From: Pseudoxanthomonas sp. PXM01
Lineage (GTDB): Bacteria; Pseudomonadota; Gammaproteobacteria; Xanthomonadales; Xanthomonadaceae
Length of the DNA stretch: 64,000 nt
Direction: 5' to 3'
NCBI RefSeq assembly: GCF_014851815.1
Contig: NZ_JACVAJ010000001.1
Location: 930,001-994,000, forward strand
Position numbers and translations under genes: made by a program. Shown piece after piece: positions 56,608 to 64,000 of this stretch; positions within the stretch are counted from its first letter, which is position 1; each line of letters starts with the position of its first letter. Under the pieces are notes generated by a model. It was not told where the DNA came from. It saw nothing but the letters and a program-made list of their open reading frames with translations, and did not search any database.

Positions 56608-58671
56608 ATGAGCCGTACTGCCCTCGTCACCAATGCCCTGCCCTACGCCAACGGTCCGCTGCACCTGGGCCACCTGGTGGGCTACATCCAGGGAGACATC
56701 TGGGTGCGGGCACGACGGATGCACGGCGACACGGTGCACTTCGTCTGCGCCGACGACACCCATGGCACGCCGATCATGCTGGCGGCGGAGAAGGCCGGCG
56801 TCACGCCGGAAGCCTTCATCGCCGGCATCCAGGCCAGCCACGAGCGCGACTTCGCCGCGTTCGGCGTGGCTTTCGACCACTACGACTCGACCAACTCCGC
56901 CGCCAACCGCGCGCTGACCGAGCAGTTCTACCAGCGCCTGGATGCGGGTGGACACATCAGTCGACGCACCGTCGCGCAGTTCTACGACCCGGCCAAGGGC
57001 ATGTTCCTGCCCGACCGTTACATCAAGGGCATTTGTCCCAACTGCGGCTCCGCAGACCAGTACGGCGACAACTGCGAGGTCTGCGGCGCGACGTACGCAC
57101 CGACGGACCTGAAAGAGCCCAAATCGATCCTGTCCGGCAGCACGCCAGAGATCCGCGATTCGGAACACTACTTCTTCGAAGTCGGCCGCTTCGATGCCTT
57201 CCTGCGCGAATGGCTGGCCGGCGATGTCGCGCTGCCCGGCGTCAAGGCGAAGCTGCGCGAATGGCTGGATGCCGAGGGCGGCCTGCGCGCGTGGGACATC
57301 TCGCGCGATGCGCCGTACTTCGGTTTCGAGATTCCCGGTGCGCCCGGCAAGTACTTCTATGTCTGGCTGGATGCACCGATCGGCTACCTGAGCAGCTTCC
57401 GCAACCTGTGCGCCGAGCGCGGCCTCGAGTTCGCCCCGCACCTGGAAGCCGGCACCGACGTCGAACTGCACCACTTCATCGGCAAGGACATCGTCAACTT
57501 CCATGGCCTGTTCTGGCCGGCGGTGCTGCATGGCACCGGCCATCGCGCCCCCACGCGCTTGCACGTCAACGGCTACCTGACCGTCAATGGCGCCAAGATG
57601 TCGAAAGGCCGTGGCACTTTCATCATGGCGCGCACTTACCTTGATGTGGGTCTGGAGCCTGAGGCACTGCGCTACTACTTCGCGGCCAAGGGCAATGGCC
57701 AAGTTGAAGACCTCGACCTGAACCTCAGCGACTTCATCGCCCGTGTCAACGCGGATCTGGTGGGCAAGTTCGTCAACCTCGCCAGCCGCTGCGCCGGGTT
57801 CATCGACAAGCGCTTCGGTGGTCGTCTCGCCGACACGCTGCCGGATGCGGCCATGTACCAGCGTTTCGTCGACGCACTTACGCCGATCGCCGCCGCCTAC
57901 GAGCGCAATGAACCGGCCACGGCCCTGCGCCTGACGATGGCACTGGCCGACGAAGCCAACAAGTACGTCGACGAGACCAAGCCGTGGGTGATCGCCAAGC
58001 AGGAAGGCGCGGACGCCGAACTGCAGGCTGTCTGCTCGCAAGGACTGAATCTGTTCCGTGTGCTTGCCGCGGCGCTGAAGCCGGTGCTGCCGCGCACGAC
58101 CGCGGAGGCCGAGGCGTTCCTCGGTGCGCCGGTCGAGACCTGGGCCGACGTTGCGGCGCCACTGCAGGCGCACGTCATCCAGCCGTATTCCCCGCTCTTC
58201 ACCCGTATCGACCCGAAACTGATCGACGCCATGACCGACGCTTCCAAAGACACCCTCGCCGCCGTGCCCGCGCCTGCCGCCCCCGAGAAGAGGACGGAAG
58301 CCAAGTCCTCCGCACCCGCGGAATCGAAGGACGCGACGGGCATCATCGGCATCGAGGATTTCGCCAGACTCGACCTGCGCGTCGGCAAGGTGCTGGAATG
58401 CGGATTCGTGGACGGCTCCGACAAGCTGCTGCGCTTCCTGCTGGATGCCGGTGATCTGGGCCAGCGGCAGATCTTCTCCGGCATCCGCGCCAGTTACGGC
58501 GAGCCGGACAAGCTGATCGGCCGCAACGTGGTGTTCATCGCCAACCTCGCCCCCCGCAAGATGCGCTTCGGTCTGAGCGAAGGCATGATCCTGTCGGCCG
58601 GTTTCGATGGCGGCGCGCTGGCGCTGCTGGACGCGGATGCCGGCGCCCTGCCCGGCATGCCGGTGCGCTGA
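56608..58671 (+). CDS. metG: Methionyl-tRNA synthetase
   Basis: Class I aminoacyl-tRNA synthetase of 687 residues. The HIGH motif is HLGH at 19-22, the zinc knuckle has Cys143, Cys146, Cys156 and Cys159, and the KMSK motif is at 330-333. The anticodon-binding helical domain follows. A Pro/Ala/Glu linker leads to a C-terminal EMAPII/Trbp111-like tRNA-binding domain (near 585-680) that makes the enzyme dimeric, as in E. coli. The start ATG at 56608 follows a short leader. Confidence 0.97.
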   Translation: MSRTALVTNALPYANGPLHLGHLVGYIQGDIWVRARRMHGDTVHFVCADDTHGTPIMLAAEKAGVTPEAFIAGIQASHERDFAAFGVAFDHYDSTNSAANRALTEQFYQRLDAGGHISRRTVAQFYDPAKGMFLPDRYIKGICPNCGSADQYGDNCEVCGATYAPTDLKEPKSILSGSTPEIRDSEHYFFEVGRFDAFLREWLAGDVALPGVKAKLREWLDAEGGLRAWDISRDAPYFGFEIPGAPGKYFYVWLDAPIGYLSSFRNLCAERGLEFAPHLEAGTDVELHHFIGKDIVNFHGLFWPAVLHGTGHRAPTRLHVNGYLTVNGAKMSKGRGTFIMARTYLDVGLEPEALRYYFAAKGNGQVEDLDLNLSDFIARVNADLVGKFVNLASRCAGFIDKRFGGRLADTLPDAAMYQRFVDALTPIAAAYERNEPATALRLTMALADEANKYVDETKPWVIAKQEGADAELQAVCSQGLNLFRVLAAALKPVLPRTTAEAEAFLGAPVETWADVAAPLQAHVIQPYSPLFTRIDPKLIDAMTDASKDTLAAVPAPAAPEKRTEAKSSAPAESKDATGIIGIEDFARLDLRVGKVLECGFVDGSDKLLRFLLDAGDLGQRQIFSGIRASYGEPDKLIGRNVVFIANLAPRKMRFGLSEGMILSAGFDGGALALLDADAGALPGMPVR

Positions 58672-58693
58672 TACCGCCAGCCGCGCCACGGCG

Positions 58694-59101
58694 ATGAACG
58701 CCGATCTCGTCGAACGCCTCGATCGCCTGCTGCCGCAGACTCAATGCGGCCAGTGCGGGTTCGACGGCTGCCTCCCGTACGCGCAGGCGATGGCACGCGG
58801 CGATGCCGGCGTGGACCACTGCCCGCCTGGTGGCGACGAGGGTGCGCGGATGCTGGCCCGTGTGCTGGATGTACCGCCGCTCCCGTACGACCGTGCGCGC
58901 GGCACCCACAAGCCCGCCATCGTCGCCGTCGTGGTAGAAGCCGACTGCATCGGCTGCACGAAGTGCATCCAGGCGTGCCCGGTGGACGCCATCATCGGCG
59001 GCGCAAAACACATGCACGTGGTGATCGAGCCGCTCTGCACGGGCTGCGAGCTCTGCGTGCCCGCCTGTCCGGTGGATTGCATCGTGATGCAACCGGCCTG
59101 A
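58694..59101 (+). CDS. RnfB-like soluble ferredoxin
   Basis: A 135-residue Fe-S protein. The N-terminal four-Cys motif (Cys18, 21, 26, 43; CGQCGFDGC) is that of RnfB, and two [4Fe-4S] ferredoxin motifs follow (Cys85/88/91/95 and Cys115/118/121/125, plus an extra Cys129). It lacks the N-terminal membrane helix of RnfB/RsxB (about 190 residues in E. coli), so it should be cytoplasmic. No rnfACDGE genes are near it. It follows metG by 22 bases and may be co-transcribed. Confidence 0.8.
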   Translation: MNADLVERLDRLLPQTQCGQCGFDGCLPYAQAMARGDAGVDHCPPGGDEGARMLARVLDVPPLPYDRARGTHKPAIVAVVVEADCIGCTKCIQACPVDAIIGGAKHMHVVIEPLCTGCELCVPACPVDCIVMQPA

Positions 59102-59140
59102 GCGCGACGACCGCGCCCGCGACTCATCCCTCGAACAGGC

Positions 59141-60100
59141 TTACCGGCGACCGCCGGCCTTGCATGCCGAACACACGCGCTCGACGGTATATCCGTGCGC
59201 CCGCAATTTTTCCACCACGCCGTCCTCACCCAACAGGTGCAGCGCGCCGACCACGACCAGCGCATCGTCGTCGCCCGGCTGATCGAGGAGCTGCCGGATC
59301 TTGGGTACCCAGGCGTCGTTGCGCTCCACATTGATGCGCCGGTACAGGCGCGGATAGCGATCACGCATATCCAGGGCCATGGTGGTCCACAGGCCCTCGG
59401 CATCGCCGCGACGCCAGGCGTCGTGCACGCGTCGGGTTTCCGCTGCCCCCTTGTCGGCGTCGTCCAGTGCTTCGGCAATGAACTGCCGCTGCTCGGTCGC
59501 GTCCATGCCATCCAGCACTGCGATCTGCTCCTGCACGCGCTCGAGCCCACCGGTAGGCTTGCCGGCGGCGAGCGCCTTGTCCATGAAGTGGTTGTCCAGG
59601 CCCAGCTTGGGATCCAGCCCCTGCTTGGTCATCTCGACGATGCTGATGGTCACGGCGACGAACCAGGGCTCGAACATCGAGAGGACCTGCGGCGGCATCT
59701 GCATCTGCTGCAGCGTGGCCTGGTTGGCCGTTCCCCAGGCCTCGAACTTCGCCCATGTCGCTTCGTCCAGGTCTTGCTGCAACGTCTTGCCATCGGTCCG
59801 CAGCGCGGCCTGCACCATCAGCTGCCCCAACGCCGGCGACCGCATGTCCTCCGGCGACAACTCGAACATCAGGCGCTCGGCATCATCGAAGGCAGCAGCC
59901 ACATCGCGGGAAAGCGGGTAGTCGCTCGGACGCAGCAGGTGGAACGAGCCGAGCAGGTAGACGGCGTTGTCCTTATCCGACACCTTCCACAGCAACGGCA
60001 CCGGCGCACCGGCGGGCTTCGGCGCGTCTGCCGCAAGGACGGACGCACTGCCGAGCAGCGCGGTGACGACAAGGGCTTTCAGTGAGCGGCGCAGCAGCAT
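59141..60100 (-). CDS. TraB/GumN-family exported protein
   Basis: A 319-residue protein with a signal peptide (residues 1-24, VLAA). The two conserved GxxH motifs are GSFH at 51-54 and GALH at 285-288, typical of the TraB/TIKI metalloprotease-like superfamily that includes Xanthomonas GumN. Two Cys near the end (CSACK) may form a disulfide. Molecular function in bacteria is not established. It lies 12 bases after the DUF1684 gene on the same strand. Confidence 0.85.
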   Translation of the reverse strand: MLLRRSLKALVVTALLGSASVLAADAPKPAGAPVPLLWKVSDKDNAVYLLGSFHLLRPSDYPLSRDVAAAFDDAERLMFELSPEDMRSPALGQLMVQAALRTDGKTLQQDLDEATWAKFEAWGTANQATLQQMQMPPQVLSMFEPWFVAVTISIVEMTKQGLDPKLGLDNHFMDKALAAGKPTGGLERVQEQIAVLDGMDATEQRQFIAEALDDADKGAAETRRVHDAWRRGDAEGLWTTMALDMRDRYPRLYRRINVERNDAWVPKIRQLLDQPGDDDALVVVGALHLLGEDGVVEKLRAHGYTVERVCSACKAGGRR

Positions 60101-60112
60101 CGGCGACTTCCT

Positions 60113-61048
60113 TCAGAGCACTTTGATCGGTTTCGCGTAGGCCTTCTCGCCCGCATCCACGAGCAGGTCTAGGCGGTTCTCCGCGGGCGGCAGCGGGCAG
60201 GTCGCATACGGTGTGAAGGCGCAGGGCGGGTTGTAGGCGCGGTTGAAGTCCAGCACCACCTTGCCCGCCTGCGGCGCGTCGGCATCCAGGAAGCGACCGG
60301 CCGGGTAACTGCCATGGCCACTGGTGCGGTCTGCCAGCACAAAGAACAGCGGTCCGCCCGCCTGGCCAAGCGCCTCCAGCCGGAAGGTCTTGCCATCACG
60401 CTCGAACTCCACCACGCCCGGATTCGGCGACTCGTTGGCGACGCCGATCACGTCGACGATGGTAAGCGTCTTGCCCGGTGGATGCGGAATGAAGCGCCCG
60501 TCGACACGCCACGCCTCCTGCACAGGCCAATAGTCGAGCCCGATGAACTGCGTCCGCGATTCGGCATCCGCATGCTTCACGCGCAACGCATGGCGGCCGC
60601 CGCGCTCGATCACCGTCAGCAGACCCTTGCCGTCGTCGAAGCCGATCATGGACGGATTCGGATCCCGGTCGCTTTCGAGTTCCACGCGCCCCTTCAACGG
60701 TTCGCCGTTGTAGGTCAGCGCGGTGCCGCCCTCGGGCGTGAGGTACACGCGCTTGTCCTGCTGCGTGATCATGCCCAGCTTGGCGGGACCGACGGCAAGC
60801 TTGATGCCGCTACCCGGCCCGCTGCCGATGAAGTGCGATTTCAGCTCGATCCAGTGCAGGCCGACCAGGCTGGTCCAGCCATCGGGCGCAATCAGCTCGT
60901 TCTTGCGCTGCTCGCGCCAGGCTGCGTTGTCGGCCAGGAAACGGGCGTCGGCCACCTTGCCGGTGGCCGCGGTCTTGTCCTCGCCTCCGCAGCCGGCCAG
61001 CAATCCCACCAGCATGGCCATCCCCAGCCATCCCCTGTTCTTCCCCAT
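60113..61048 (-). CDS. DUF1684 lipoprotein
   Basis: A 311-residue predicted lipoprotein with a lipobox LLAGC around Cys20. The DUF1684 core is recognised by WREQRKNELIAPDGWTSLVG near 45-63 and the late HGSYPAGRF and FNRAYNPPCAFTPYATCPLPP regions. The stop of mutL is one base before its start. Function is unknown. The two C-terminal Cys may be structural. Confidence 0.83.
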   Translation of the reverse strand: MGKNRGWLGMAMLVGLLAGCGGEDKTAATGKVADARFLADNAAWREQRKNELIAPDGWTSLVGLHWIELKSHFIGSGPGSGIKLAVGPAKLGMITQQDKRVYLTPEGGTALTYNGEPLKGRVELESDRDPNPSMIGFDDGKGLLTVIERGGRHALRVKHADAESRTQFIGLDYWPVQEAWRVDGRFIPHPPGKTLTIVDVIGVANESPNPGVVEFERDGKTFRLEALGQAGGPLFFVLADRTSGHGSYPAGRFLDADAPQAGKVVLDFNRAYNPPCAFTPYATCPLPPAENRLDLLVDAGEKAYAKPIKVL

Positions 61049-61049
61049 G

Positions 61050-62852
61050 TCAGCGTCCTCGCAGGAACCAGCGATCGATCTCGTTCAAGGAAAAGCGCGC
61101 CCAGGTCGGGCGGCCGTGGTTGCATTGCCCGGAGCGCTCGGTGGCTTCCATCTCGCGCAGCAGGGCGTTCATTTCCGGCAGCGTAAGCCGACGGTTGGCG
61201 CGTACGGCGCCGTGGCAGGCCATCGTCGCCAGCAGTTCGTCACGCGCGGCGGCCACGCGCCTGCTCTCGCCATGCTCGCGCAGGTCGGCCAGCACGTCGC
61301 GCAGCAGCGCCTCGGGCTCGGCGTTCGACAGCAGGGCGGGAATGCTGCGCACGTTCAACGACTGCGGGCCGCTGCGGGTGACATCGAAACCGAGGGTCGC
61401 CAGCGTAGCGGCTTCGCGCTCGGCCACGTCCGCCTCGCGTTCGGCCACCGCCAGCGCCATCGGCACCAGCAGCGGTTGCGAGCGCAGACCGATGCTGTCG
61501 TGCGCGCCTTTCAGCTTCTCGTAGCCGATGCGCTCATGGGCGGCATGCATGTCGACCACGATCAGGCCATCGGCGTTCTCCGCCAGGATGTAGATGCCGT
61601 GCAGCTGCGCGATGGCGAAACCCAGCGGCGGTACGCCGTCGACGTCGTCGGCCGGCATCGCATGCGCGGACGGCGGCGCCATCGTGCCGGTCGACATCGC
61701 AGCGGCCGTCGGAGCCGCATAGAGGGCGGCATACGCAGCCGGCGCCTCCGCCACATTCAGTCCCAGTGGCGACTGCTGCGTGGGCATCCAGGCGGACGGT
61801 ACGGGCATGGAGGGTCGCGCCGCGAACGGCGACGGAGCGATGTCCTGCGGCAGTGCACCGGCGCGCGTTTCCGCCAGCGCTTCATGCAACGTGCGGTAGA
61901 CGAAATCGTGGATCAGCCGCGTATCGCGGAAGCGTACTTCGTGCTTGGCCGGATGGACGTTGACGTCGACACGGGTGGGATCGAGCTCTAGGAACAGCAC
62001 GTAGGCCGGCTGGCGACCGTGGAAGAGGACGTCCTGATACGCCATCTTCACCGCATGCGCGATGTTGCGGTCACGCACCGAACGGCCGTTGACGTAGACG
62101 TACTGCTGGTCGGCGCTCGCGCGCGAATAACTGGGCTGCGCGATCCAGCCGTGCAGGCGCAGGCCGGCGGCGGCGTGGTCGACGCGCAGCGCGCTTCGGG
62201 AAAAGTCGTCACCCAGCGTTTCGCTGAGGCGGGCGAGCGATTCCAGTTCGTCCGCCTTGTAGCGCCGCGATGGCCGGCCGTTGTGCGAGACACGCAGCTC
62301 GATGTCAGGACGCGCCAGCGCCAGCGAACGGAGCCACTCTTCGATGTGGCCCATCTCGGTACGCTCGGCGCGCAGGAACTTGCGCCGTGCCGGCACGTTG
62401 TAGAACAGCTCGCGCACTTCCACGGTGGTGCCGACGGCATGCGGCTTCGGAGCCACCTCGCCGACCCTGCCGCCTTCCACCTGCAGCGACGCGCCGTGTT
62501 CGTCCTGCGCGCGGCGCGACGTCAGCGCGAAGCGGCTGACCGAGGCGATTGATGGCAGCGCCTCGCCGCGAAAACCCAGTGTGGCGACCGCCTCCAGGTC
62601 GTCGAGCGAGGCGATCTTGCTGGTCGCGTGGCGCGATACGGCCAGCGGCAGTTCTTCCGGCGCGATGCCGCCACCGTCGTCGCGGATGCGGATCAGGCGG
62701 ACGCCGCCTTCCTCGAGATCGATGTCGACGCGGCGCGCGCCGGCATCGAGGGCGTTTTCGACCAGCTCCTTGACCACGGACGCGGGGCGTTCGACGACTT
62801 CGCCCGCGGCGATCTGGTTGATAAGGGTGTCGGGAAGCTGGCGGATCGGCAC
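61050..62852 (-). CDS. mutL: DNA mismatch repair protein MutL (endonuclease type)
   Basis: A 600-residue mismatch repair ATPase. The GHKL N-terminal domain contains the catalytic Glu in VENALDAGA and the DDGGGI and GFRGEAL motifs. The C-terminal domain keeps the endonuclease metal motif at 434-445 ([12 protein letters not shown], with Met where Gln is usual), an ACHGAVRA segment near 560 and a QCNHGRP segment near the end, so it is the nicking type that E. coli MutL is not. The start is GTG at 62852 ([10 protein letters not shown]). Confidence 0.94.
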   Translation of the reverse strand: MPIRQLPDTLINQIAAGEVVERPASVVKELVENALDAGARRVDIDLEEGGVRLIRIRDDGGGIAPEELPLAVSRHATSKIASLDDLEAVATLGFRGEALPSIASVSRFALTSRRAQDEHGASLQVEGGRVGEVAPKPHAVGTTVEVRELFYNVPARRKFLRAERTEMGHIEEWLRSLALARPDIELRVSHNGRPSRRYKADELESLARLSETLGDDFSRSALRVDHAAAGLRLHGWIAQPSYSRASADQQYVYVNGRSVRDRNIAHAVKMAYQDVLFHGRQPAYVLFLELDPTRVDVNVHPAKHEVRFRDTRLIHDFVYRTLHEALAETRAGALPQDIAPSPFAARPSMPVPSAWMPTQQSPLGLNVAEAPAAYAALYAAPTAAAMSTGTMAPPSAHAMPADDVDGVPPLGFAIAQLHGIYILAENADGLIVVDMHAAHERIGYEKLKGAHDSIGLRSQPLLVPMALAVAEREADVAEREAATLATLGFDVTRSGPQSLNVRSIPALLSNAEPEALLRDVLADLREHGESRRVAAARDELLATMACHGAVRANRRLTLPEMNALLREMEATERSGQCNHGRPTWARFSLNEIDRWFLRGR

Positions 62853-62916
62853 GTGCTGGCGGCGCAGGGCGCCGTCTCGGGGAGTCAGCCGTGATGATAG
62901 CCGAGCGGGTGCGCGA

Positions 62917-64000
62917 TCAGGGCGCGCCTGCAGCTCCGCCAGCCGCGACCGTACGCGCGTCGGCCTCAGCCTGCGCGCGGGCGGCGAACAGCGTGCCCGG
63001 TGGTGGCTGGCGGGTGAAGTAGGACTGGATGCCCTCCAGCACCGCGCCCGCGACCTTGCGCTGGTGCGACGGATCGAACAGGCGCTTCTCTTCGTCCGCA
63101 TTGGAGATGAAGCCCGTCTCCACCAGCATGGCCGGCATGTCGGAGTTGCGCAGGACTTCGAAATTGGCGAACTCGATCTGCGGCTTGTGGGTCTTGCCCA
63201 GGCCCTTCAGCGAGGTCAGCACATGGCCGGCGGCGTCCTGCGACGCCTTCATATGACCGCTCTGGGCCAGATCCAGCAGCACGTTGGACAGCGTGTCCTT
63301 GGTCAGGCGCACACCGCCGACCAGGTCGGAGGCGTTTTCCTTGTCGGCCAGCCAGCGGGCGTGCTGCGAAGACGCGCCACGCAGCGACAACACGTAGACG
63401 GATGAGCCCCAGGCACTGCGGTTCTCCGCGGCGTCGGCATGGATCGAGACGAACATGTCGGCTTTCGCGCTACGCGCCTTGCGGGCGCGCTGCGGGCGCT
63501 CGACATACACATCGGTGTCGCGGACCAGGTACGCCTTCATGCCCGGCGTGGCGTTGATCTGGCGCGCGAGCTCCTTGGAGATCGCCAGCACCGCGTGCTT
63601 CTCATAGCGACCGCTGGGGCCGATAGCGCCGGGGTCCTGGCCGCCATGACCGGGGTCGATGGCGATGACCAGCGGGCGCGTGCCGGCGGCGATGGCTGCC
63701 GGCGGTCTGGGCGTTTCTGCAGGAGGTGCTGCCTCGGTCGTCGTGGCGGTCGCGCCCGGCATCGGCGTGGGCTGGCCGGTGGCGATGGTGTAGGTGGGTC
63801 GCTCGCCCGCCGCCGTCTGCGCCGGCACCGCGGCCGTCGTCGCCTGGCCATTGAGGATGGCCTGCGGCGAGGGCGAGGTCGGCGTCGGCTGCACGGTGGC
63901 GGGTGTCGTGCCGGCCTGGACCACTTGGGCGGTCAGCAGCGCGGTGGCACGGGCGGCATCCGCCTGCGTGGACGCCGACGGAGGCGTCGCCGCCGGCGGA
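62917..64000 (-). CDS. N-acetylmuramoyl-L-alanine amidase (partial, N-terminus outside window)
   Basis: Periplasmic zinc amidase (Amidase_3, AmiC-like) that removes stem peptides during cell separation. The visible 361 residues begin with a Pro/Ala/Thr-rich linker. They then show zinc ligands His in DPGHGG, Glu in GRYEKH and His in SIHADA, and a late METGFISN-like segment (here [13 protein letters not shown]) with the catalytic Glu. The frame stays open to the window edge, where an AMIN domain and signal peptide are expected. It precedes mutL by 64 bases. Confidence 0.93.
   Translation of the reverse strand, partial: PPAATPPSASTQADAARATALLTAQVVQAGTTPATVQPTPTSPSPQAILNGQATTAAVPAQTAAGERPTYTIATGQPTPMPGATATTTEAAPPAETPRPPAAIAAGTRPLVIAIDPGHGGQDPGAIGPSGRYEKHAVLAISKELARQINATPGMKAYLVRDTDVYVERPQRARKARSAKADMFVSIHADAAENRSAWGSSVYVLSLRGASSQHARWLADKENASDLVGGVRLTKDTLSNVLLDLAQSGHMKASQDAAGHVLTSLKGLGKTHKPQIEFANFEVLRNSDMPAMLVETGFISNADEEKRLFDPSHQRKVAGAVLEGIQSYFTRQPPPGTLFAARAQAEADARTVAAGGAAGAP

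Noticed and set aside
62853-63101. Upstream extension of mutL
   Set aside because: The added residues are Arg/Ser-rich and overlap the amidase gene. The GTG at 62852 gives the conserved PIRQLP N-terminus.

Overview
The window is a GC-rich (roughly two-thirds G+C), gene-dense stretch of a gammaproteobacterial chromosome. The nuo, tpiA, secG, glmM, accD, trpBA, asd-fimV-truA-trpF, metG and mutL gene content, the TonB receptors and a Clp/CRP-like operator all point to the Xanthomonadaceae, with Pseudoxanthomonas or Stenotrophomonas-like genera the best guess. The genus is inferred from protein style and gene order, not from a search.

Layout. 1-10240: respiratory complex I operon nuoA to nuoL on the minus strand (nuoL runs off the left edge), with its own promoter behind a tRNA-Leu(GAG) gene and a terminator. 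10670-20714: core metabolism (secG, tpiA, glmM, accD, trpA, trpB, trpF, truA), with an SDR gene and a 2-oxoglutarate oxygenase gene between tpiA and glmM and a LysR gene divergent from trpBA. 20733-28466: fimV, asd, a 2-hydroxyacid dehydrogenase, aroC, prmB, an Sco-type protein and psd. 28442-36676: an M50-like membrane peptidase, a YhhN lysoplasmalogenase, MltD, a HerA-like ATPase, an NlpE-like secreted protein, GreB, a DUF3025 protein and RimO.

36815-42613 is a plus-strand run. It begins with a dienelactone-hydrolase-like gene and a HIT gene and continues into a complete 5-oxoproline module: pxpB, pxpC, pxpA, a two-part DUF969/DUF979 transporter, and pcp. Pcp frees pyroglutamate from peptide N-termini, the DUF969/979 pair probably moves 5-oxoproline across the membrane, and PxpABC hydrolyses it to glutamate using ATP. 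After this come an RDD membrane protein, dcd and the Fe-S carrier gene apbC/mrp.

44728-56500 is the accessory part. It sits between mrp and metG, which are divergent neighbours in many gammaproteobacteria. It holds two tandem paralogous TonB-dependent receptors, a TPR-sulfotransferase on the opposite strand, a secreted S9 peptidase, a Sel1-like protein and a DUF2147 protein. The two receptors share related 5' leaders, a fragment of the same sequence lies upstream of the S9 gene, and a near-consensus Clp site precedes the second receptor. Together this suggests a co-regulated system for taking up and degrading a peptide-like substrate. The sulfotransferase's part in it is unknown.

56608-64000 returns to core genes: metG, a soluble RnfB-like ferredoxin, a TraB/GumN-type protein, a DUF1684 lipoprotein, an endonuclease-type mutL, and an N-acetylmuramoyl-L-alanine amidase cut by the right edge.
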